This document shows positions 56,480-64,000 of a stretch of 64,000 nucleotides of DNA, piece by piece. Within the stretch, counting starts at the first letter, position 1, and each line of letters starts with the position of its first letter. Position numbers and translations under genes: made by a program. Below the pieces are notes generated by a model. The model did not search any database, had not been told where the DNA came from, and was given only the letters and a program-made list of their open reading frames with translations. The DNA comes from Neoceratodus forsteri (Eukaryota > Chordata > Ceratodontiformes > Ceratodontidae), in contig CM028130.1 of NCBI GenBank assembly GCA_016271365.2, forward strand, positions 468,691,501 through 468,755,500. The letters run 5' to 3'.

Positions 56480-57060
56480 AAGAAATTTCAAGTGTCTTCT
56501 GTGTCCTCATTGTGCTCTTTCACCTCCAATCTGTTACTAGTCTTTGCCATCCTTCTAGCTGCCCACTTACCAGCTTCCAAAGGATCAGAGAAAACATATA
56601 CCTTACCCTAGTATATGATCTTTAGGTGGTCTGGGTAGATCATGGAGTGAGCCACAGCAGTCTCTAGTAGGGACTGCCACACCCCATCACATTTTTACAT
56701 CAGTGCCTTGTAGCATAACTAATGTCTGGGAAGATGTGTACCTGTTAGTCATCCTGCATGATAGGGCCTGCTCACGGGCATACTGAAGAATGCAATCTCT
56801 GATTCTGACTTCTGCCATCACCACCAGCAGTGTGCTGGGTTCTTCTGAATTCTGCTGTCTGACTCAAGGGGTAGTCCAGTAGGCTTTCTGAAAGGCTGTG
56901 GTACTCTCCACTCCCTTGAGCATCAACTTCTCAGTGAGCCACTCTTGTACAGCCCTCTGTTAAGCCTATAATCTGAATATCAGAAGACCTTGCTTGATTT
57001 TCCAGTGATTCCAGTCTTGCATGCAAGTGCTGGTTTTCCCTAGCCATTAATGTTGTGGCA
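56480..57060 (-). pseudogene. L1-type ORF1p remnant
   Basis: The minus strand reads LMARENQHLHARLESLENQARS then SDIQIIGLTEG (57050-56950), the end of the coiled coil and the RRM entry (consensus LENRSRRNNIRIxGLPE). VQEWLTEKLMLKGVE follows (about 56940), then LLVVMAEVRIRDCILQYARE (about 56820; consensus RPRTIIxxxxxFxDRExILxxAR). The distal C-terminal domain follows as AHSMIYPDHLKI and VYVFSDPLEAGKWA (56660-56560). It has stops and frameshifts. No ORF2 lies downstream, so only this part of an L1 or related element survives. Confidence 0.8.
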
Positions 57061-59369
57061 GTCATGGATATATTTGACTGTTTCCAGACCTCTCTCATTT
57101 TGTCCTTTTGTTCATGGGCACGGGGTCATAATATCACAGGCAATAACTGCACGGTCAAAAACTGTGAAGCCAAAATGCCAACAGCAAAGACAGCTGTCAA
57201 CAAAGCAGCAGAGCACTATTTTGCCAAATTCAACAAATGCACTTTGTTTTTGCAGGGGTGGGCTCCACCCTGTACACCTCCCATTACAGGGGTTCTGCCC
57301 CCCATACCCCCCACTTTATTATAACTAATTCTGGAGGGGGGGCTACTCGGGGATGGGGAGAAATCTCATTGGGGATTGTTGAAGAGGGAAACAGGAAAAG
57401 AAGATGTCTCAGGAAAATGGAAGAAAATAAAACATGTTAAATGTCCCAAGACACGGAATGAAACCCTGGGACATCAGCACTCCACTGCTCTCCCTGCCTG
57501 TAGCTCTACCCTGTGAGCCATACAACCTGCTCAGCAGCACACTGTCAAGCACACTCCTTAACCTGTTTTCCTGTAAGCAATATAGCTATAGGGAGAGCTG
57601 TTTTGACTGTTCGCTATAGTATCCCTGTAGCTATTTTGCCTTTAGCTGTTTTCACTTTGTGTTTTTGCCTTTGCTGTATTTCCTGTGACATTTTGACCTG
57701 GTACATTGTTCATGTACTGTACTGATCGTTCCAGAACCAGCACTGGACTACTGAACTCGTACACTTTCTGGGGTCAGATTGGAGACTGATGAAATGAGTC
57801 TTTGGAGTTTCAAACCCAAAGATGCCATTGATTCAACTGAACCTTGTTCAGCCACACCCTGCACATCAGCCTGCAAGGTCGGTGCTCCATCAGTCCCCTT
57901 GCCTTTTTCTGCACCACCACTCACTTTCTGCTTTACAGGATTTCCCTCCTAGCACAGTTTGTATTGCTTTTTCCACTGGAGTCATTCATTTCTCATTTCA
58001 AGGTGTCCAAAAGAAGAATGCTGATGGATTCTTGTTTTGACTGAAGGAGCTGGATAATCTGCTGTTTTTCAGCTTGGGCTCCACAGCATGCCTTATGTTG
58101 AATGTCTTAAGGGAATGTATTGAAACAACCTTTTTTATTCCTTGCACTTTACAATATGAAAGACTTCATTCTTTGTTTACATGCAAGATGTATGTTTTCC
58201 TGTTGCCACAGTCACTACACAGGTGGATCCACCCCAAGTCTCTGACGACTAAGCAGGTAAGCCCTACCTTTAAGTGGTACACCAGCTTTTCTTCATACAA
58301 CATAGTTTTAGCAGGAAGGGGTGTTTTGATGATCAGGAAACAAACTCATAAAAGTAAAGCTATAAGCAGTACTTTATTTTTATGTTTATCCCTGTACCTG
58401 CAAAGCATGCAAGCATAATGGGATCTGTCTGAACTGCATGAGGGCTTTTGGAGATGTGCCCCTCCTTCATCCATCACATCTTCAGAATACAAAATCTCCA
58501 CTCTAACTCTACCAACTCTCCTCTTGCTTCTCCTTTTGTCTTTGAATTCTGGTTCAATCACAGGGCTGGAAAATGCAAGTTATATGGTTTTCTTATCTAA
58601 CTCCTAATTCCTGCTTCAGACTAGTCTCCTGATTTTGGTTCTACAGCACTCTTTTTACTCTAGGACACTGTGACAGAGTAGTGAATCTGGCATCTTCCTG
58701 GGGAACACTCACAAAAAGAACACTTTGGACTCTAGTTTAAATTTAATAAAAAGTGCTTTACTTTCGATGACATACAAAAACAAAGAGCCAGTATTCAACC
58801 TTACAAAAAAGGTTCTTAAGTTCAGTCTCTGGTCATCTCCCCATAACAGCAAATGAAACCTCCTTTTCCCTCCTTGTTCACCCTGGTTCCACCATGTTGG
58901 TTCAACATCTATCACATAAACCAACACCACAGCGACAACAAATTGCTGATGGTGTGCATGTTGCCTGGCAGTCATGCAGCCCGACCACCAATGCAGCAAA
59001 GCACCAGGGCAGATCCTGGCTGTTTGCAGGGGAGCTTTGCCACCGCCCCCCTTGAAAATAATATAATCACCTCCAGGTCAGAGGTGTAGGGGGGAAACAG
59101 TGCAACACCCCTGGGGTGGCAAGATGGCAGGTGCTACAAAATCCTGATAGATGGAATGACTGTCATTTGGATTGCAGAGTTCACATTGCCATCGATGTAA
59201 GGGTTCTGCTGGACTGACAGCACACCGTTCACCCTCCCTCTTTATTTATTTAATTTTTGTTTTCCAGGTGGGAGTGCAAGCCATAAAGATGACTGTTTTC
59301 TGGCATGACCCGGGAGGTTACAGGGCAGACATTGCAGGTATAATAAACAGTGGATTACATTGAGATACA
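57061..59369. other. Unassigned interval
   Basis: About 2.3 kb without a recognisable gene. Locally pyrimidine- or purine-rich. Short open frames lack domains. Confidence 0.55.
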
Positions 59370-60179
59370 TAAACAAGGTGTTGTGAAACATTAAACATTA
59401 GGCTAAGCAGCACAGGTAGTATACAACGTATTTCAGGAAACATTTAACAATAAGCTGAGCATTACAGGTAGTACTCAGAGTGGTGCTGGTAGGATCACAG
59501 AGATTTTTACAGTCAGAGCATGGTGAAAAACATACAGTCGCTAGAGTATTGCAGTAGTAGTCCTGAAAATACGATTTAGAAAGTACAACAAAATTACATA
59601 AATAAAAAAGTGGTCAAATACTGACAAGTGCAGGGGGATAATGGGCAGGGGAATGGCAAGATTGTGAACAGTGGGGATAATAGCAGGTAAGAATAAGGAA
59701 AGGTAAGGTGTAGGATAGGAGCTGGCAAAGAGAGAAAGGGTTGGCTGCAGGGGGCTAGTGTCAGGAGACAGAGCTGGGATAGGCTGTACCACAAAGGAAG
59801 TATTGTGTAGAAAAGGTAAGAGCTTCGGGATAGGCAGGCTACCCAGAGGACTAAGGAAGTTTCCAACAGGAGCATTGGTTGATGGAGCTGAGATGCCGGC
59901 TGAGCGCTTTTTTAAAAGCATCGTATGTAGGAGCTAGCCTGATGTCCAGAGGTAGCGAGTTCCATAATTGAGGTGCATGGTGGGCAAAGGCTCTACAGCC
60001 TTTGGTGGTACTGCATTTGGGGATGCATAGTAGGGATTTGTCAGTCAAACGTAAGCCGTAGTTGGAGGTCTGGTAGGTGAATAGCTCAGCTAGAGTTGTT
60101 GGGGTATGAGATGTCATGATGCTGTCGACAGTGGAGCTGAGGGAGTAAAGTCTAGTATCATTGGGGGACAACCAGTTTA
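59370..60179 (-). mobile_element. APE LINE, 3' portion (split by L2)
   Basis: Minus strand, 60171-59850: LFTYQTSNYGLRLTDKSLLC, AFAHHAPQLWNSLPLDIRLAPTYDAFKKALSRHLS, the typical ORF2 C-terminus. The 3' UTR part 'acatttaacaataagctgagc..attacagg' resembles the 3' end at 20030-20055, so it is the same family as 19937-23720. Confidence 0.82.
60174..60179. repeat. Target-site duplication of L2 (AGTTTA), left
   Basis: AGTTTA recurs at 60760-60765. The six bases flank the L2 fragment. Confidence 0.6.
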
Positions 60180-60759
60180 TAATAATAATAATAAATTTTA
60201 TTTAATATAGCGCCTTTCACCAATCAAGGAGCTGCACAGTCACATAAAACAAAAACAATAAAAACAGGTAAAATCACAGAAGTTTGGGGTAAGCTTTACC
60301 CCACAGAAAGGTCTTCTATGCCTGCTTAAAGCATCCCACTGTCCTGCACTCACGTAGCTGACAGGGCAGAGAATTCCAGAGGGTAGGGGCAACAAACCCA
60401 ATGGCATGAGCACCAGATGACTTTAAACAGACCCTTGCGATCTCCAGCAACCCCTCGTCAGCCAAGCAGAGCTGTCTCAAAGGGGTGTAAGGAACCAGGA
60501 GCTCTTTCATGTAGTCAGGACCCTGTCCATGAAGGGCTTTGTAGGTTAATAAACCTACCTTAAAGGTGATCTGCCACTGAACAGGCAACCAGTGCAGATC
60601 GCGCAGCACTGGGGTAATATGTGCTCCCCTTGATACCCCAGTCAAAAAACATGCTGCAGCATTTTGCACTAGCTGCAAGTGGCAGATATCAACCCCAGGA
60701 AGCCCTCGGTAAAGGGAGTTGCAGTAGTCAAGGCCCGATGTCACAAAGGCATTTAGATT
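60180..60759 (-). mobile_element. L2-type LINE 3' end, 5'-truncated
   Basis: The minus strand from 60744 reads SGLDYCNSLYRGLPGVDICH and LQLVQNAAACFLTGVSRGAH, ITPVLRDLHWLPVQWQITFK, APTLWNSLPCQLRECRTVGCF. This is the diagnostic C-terminus of vertebrate L2 ORF2. The 3' end reads AGGCGCTATATTAAATAAAA then TTTATTATTATT (60235-60180), the classic L2 tail. The single frame of 142 codons is intact, so the copy is fairly young. Confidence 0.93.
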
Positions 60760-60765
60760 AGTTTA

Positions 60766-61110
60766 GATTTAAAGTTTAGATCTGAGTATAGTAGACAAAG
60801 GTGTTTTAGTCTGTGGGAGGCTGAGGAGAACCTGCAGATGTTGTTATACTGTTGGTGACATCCTATCTTTGAAGATTTGATTTTGGTAAAGAAGCATAAG
60901 TTGCCACTCCATAGGTCAGAGTAGGTAGGAGTATGCCCTGAGTTATAGCCACTCTAGCAGTAGGGGGTAGCATGTGACTGGTCCAGTATGACATGCCTAG
61001 CTTAGAATTGACTGATTTGCACGCATTGATGATGTGAATTTTAAAATTTAGAGACTGGTCAAGGTTGACCCCAAGGTGTTTAAATGACTCAGAGGCTCAG
61101 GTGTTACTTG
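60766..61110 (-). mobile_element. APE LINE, upstream segment of the split copy
   Basis: The plus-strand text 'ggtcaaggttgaccccaaggtgtttaaatgactc' (61045-61090) corresponds to 'gttaaaagtgatgccaaggtatttgaaagtatt' at 20975-21008 in the related LINE. The order in both is the same, so this is the part upstream of 60179 displaced by the L2. Confidence 0.7.
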
Positions 61111-64000
61111 CAAACCCTTTCCCTGAAAGATTGCCAACAAGTACAGCATGCAGTGCAGTAAGGTCTTAAAGGGAGTAAGGTCTTAAAGGGCCAGCTTTAT
61201 CCCCCACAGCCCTGCGGTCGAGTAAAATCGCATTTTAATTGAAACATAACAATAAACTAATGAATAAGGTAAAATGGGCAGCCTAGATACATTCAACAAG
61301 CATATAGCCTTTGACAGGCACACTGGACCCATATGACCAAAAATAAATACTGAAAGCTGAAAGTGTCCCCAGTGTGAACAGAAAATACAGCCCCTTCTCT
61401 CAAAATATGAGTGGCTGTTTTTCTGCTTCAGCAATTTGATTTAAAAACACAATAATAAACATCAATAACATTACATGCATACCATATTTCAACATTATTT
61501 CATTGAAGAAATTGAAACAAAAGACAATGTATCTGTATGTAAGTATTTGTATTCACCAAGTCCCATTGTCACAGCACTCATTCAGCATGCATACTTAACT
61601 GTTGCACTATCTATGCCCAACAACCACACAGCAAATACGAGCAAGCAAACATGGTTGACATTGGCCAATACTTCTAACTGGTGTATATGTGTATGAAGGG
61701 GATGGAAAAGGGAACAAATATTTATTTGTTCTTATTTTTAAATATTGAAAGAGTTTCATTTAAGGGCCTAGCGGACTTTTCTTAGTGAGAGTAGAGGTGT
61801 AGCCAAGTTTATAATGGTTCTATGTGATAACGGTGATGCAAAGAAAACGCCAACAATAACAGCAAGTCCAAAATAGCGAGTGCACATCCAACTACCACCA
61901 ATAAGGGCAATTGGTACACATCGTTAAAACACTGCTGCGCTGACTTTTCCTCGCACCCCTAAAAAAATAAAAATGGGAGGGCTTTAGGCCGAGGTTCAGT
62001 GGGCGGAGCAACAACGCTACTCCCATCGAGCTTAAAAGGTCACACATCTTTGGGCTTTGCTAGATTCATTTTTGTTGGCTGAGGCACCGTACTCATTCCT
62101 TTCCCTGCCTTCATATAGCTTGCTCCTTTGGATTTTGCAGCACCTCTGATCGCCTTTTCTGCTTCCTTCCTTGCCGCCTATAGTACAGCTCGCTCCCACC
62201 TGCTGCCATTTGCTACACAGCTCTCGCTTTCTCTAGCTCCCCCCATTGCTGCCTGTCCCACAGTTCCTGTTCTGTGGCCGCTGGCGCTTGCTGCTCTCGC
62301 TTCATCTTTGGGCTTTCTCTCGCCTCCTGAACCGCTGCCGTTAGCACACTTGAATGGTTTGTAATTCCAGTTTCTTTTGTTAGTTGTAATTGGTGTGCAT
62401 TTAGGATGGATTGCTGGGGGCTTTGGAAATGGACAGTGGCAGTGTTGGGCTACAGTTGGCTCAGTGTACTATGTGTCTTTTCCTAGGTGGAATGTGACTG
62501 CTCACTGTTCAGTTTCAGAGTTCTCTCTGAATTGCATTTCTATCCATTTTAGCAGGATAAAGTCACTAAATGAAGCCCTGTTGTCAAGATCGTGCTGTAT
62601 ATTACGAACAGTTATGACACTCAATAAGTGCAATCATACAACAAACTTAGTGAAGTAAATAATTTGTCTATAGGAAACTTTGTATAAATTGGGGGGCTGT
62701 CAAACATAGGTATGCAGCAGAGGCTTTCATTGCTTTTCTCTTTGTTTGTCGCCCCCTTGCATGACTCCATCTTGTCTGTTTCATGGAGCTGCAGTCAGGA
62801 TTTCTTGTATTTGACCTGTTCTGTCCTTGGCTCCATTTTCTCCCTCTGTTCTGCTCATTCCTTGCATCCTATCAGCATTACAAATAGTAGTGCTGGCCTT
62901 CAACTCTCATAGGGAATGTGTAGTGCTTTCTTATTTAACAAAAAAGCAAAAACATTTCTACAGATGGTGGGCCCCATATAGTTAGTGATAGGAATATTTC
63001 TATTGACTTAGTTCAATGATTTCATAGTTTGTGCGTCCCGACATCAGTGTGTACCATTTCCTTACCTAGGATTGTCATCAGCTGTCCTGCCTGTGGCTTC
63101 TAATAGCAGGTCCTCTAACACTTGTGTTGGGCTGTCTTTCTCCGATTCTTTCACCTGTTCACCATTACTCCCTCACTGTTCAAAGGGGGTGCCATTGATC
63201 TCACCCTTTTGTTGCTGGAATATGAATCTTGGTCTCTTGACATGCGGGACCTTGTCTCCCCTGTCATTGCTTAGGACATGACCATGTAGAGCGTTCTCAT
63301 TTTGCCATTCCTATGTCTAAAACTCCTGAGCTGCCACTTGCTCTCTGCGGCTCCTGGACATGGCTATTCTGGATGCTGTGCACCTTGAATACTGCTTTTA
63401 CTTACTAGTCATTTGCTGCATTGCGGACTCTTGGCTTGTTATATCTGCCACTCCAAGTCCCTTCCTTCATTTCTCCCTCTAGTGGGTGCTCTCCCTCCTT
63501 CCTTCTCCTGTGCTTTCTCTTGGGATTTCCCCTCTCCTGTATCTGGCCCTATCCTGCCATCACCTTCCTATTCATATTCTCCTCCCACCTTAATCTGTGG
63601 AGCATCTAGGTGCCAGGGTCCTGTTCTCCTTCGCTCAACCACTCAATCGGTAATGCCTTGGCTGACTCCATCAGGCCTGCAATCAATATTTCTTTTGGCC
63701 TACCTGTCATGACTCATACGCCACTTCATCGACTCATTGCCCTCCTCTGCTATGTATTAGGTTCCTGACCCTGGTCATCATTCACCATGTCTTATGTCTT
63801 ACCAGCTGCCTTTTCTCATCCCAGCCATCAGGATTCAATCCACTCATGGCATCACTCCTCATTGTCCATCATCCTTTTGCTTCCTTGCTACCTCGATTCG
63901 ACTCTAGCTCCACTCCAGGCCATGCCTTCCTGTCCATTGCCCTTTGATAAGGGCTAGCTGGCTGCTCTCCACCTTCGTCCAAAGTTCCTTTTCAAGTTCA
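61111..64000. other. Unassigned, pyrimidine-rich distal part
   Basis: No gene recognised. From about 62000 the plus strand is C/T-rich; open frames are low-complexity. A segment at 61975-62045 ('gggcggagcaac...gcttaaaagg') could be promoter-like but has no coding sequence attached within the window. Confidence 0.5.

Noticed and set aside
61960..62120. Host gene promoter / weak relative of the TATA repeat
   Set aside because: Some similarity (GTTCA...AGCAAC...CTACT) to 35950 but too short and gapped; no downstream exon recognised.

Overview
The window looks like non-coding vertebrate nuclear DNA built almost entirely from decayed transposable elements. I see no convincing host protein-coding gene, rRNA or functional tRNA. 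The element mix is CR1-like LINEs with an esterase-type ORF1, L2-like and related APE LINEs, a full-length L1, a Gmr1-like Ty3/gypsy LTR retrotransposon, a MIR/CORE-type SINE, minisatellites and microsatellites. This points to a large-genome, non-mammalian vertebrate; an amphibian (possibly a caecilian) is my best guess and a lungfish-like or reptile genome is possible. The organism call is inference.

Layout. 0-9.3 kb: a LINE 3' tail, a 140-149 bp tandem repeat, a CR1 remnant (minus), a nearly complete decayed CR1 (plus, about 2.4-6.5 kb), and the 3' part of another LINE (7.4-8.7 kb). 9.3-15.3 kb: a full-length L1 on the minus strand bounded by a perfect 17-bp target-site duplication. 15.4-19.9 kb: mostly unassigned, plus a ~59-bp minisatellite (18.5-19.35 kb). 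19.9-23.7 kb: a LINE on the minus strand with endonuclease, RT and a degenerate 2A-like motif. 23.8-27.3 kb: tandem and dispersed low-copy repeats. 27.6-31.8 kb: a CR1 copy split by a LINE carrying a canonical 2A-like motif (GDIELNPGP). 32.3-38 kb: TATA-containing repeated segments, a CR1 fragment, a 67-bp-arm inverted repeat and another LINE. 38.2-41.2 kb: an unclassified dispersed repeat that starts with an array of seven small hairpins and contains a 297-bp tandem array, itself interrupted by a CR1. 41.2-52.8 kb: a three-layer nest, in which a LINE is interrupted by the gypsy element, whose 5' LTR is in turn interrupted by a CR1. 52.8-64 kb: a MIR-like SINE, a second copy of the hairpin repeat, an L1 ORF1 remnant, a LINE interrupted by an L2, and a final 2.9 kb with nothing recognised.

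How the parts relate. The genes are retrotransposon genes: gag, protease, integrase, RT and RNase H of the LTR element, and ORF1 and ORF2 of the LINEs. All have frameshifts or stops, so nothing here is likely to be autonomous today. The main scientific content is (i) the gypsy element, whose integrase lies upstream of RT and whose gag contains a SCAN-like domain, (ii) base-resolved nested insertions that give a relative chronology, (iii) a hairpin array whose arms differ between units while staying self-complementary, and (iv) 2A-like motifs at the start of LINE ORF2.
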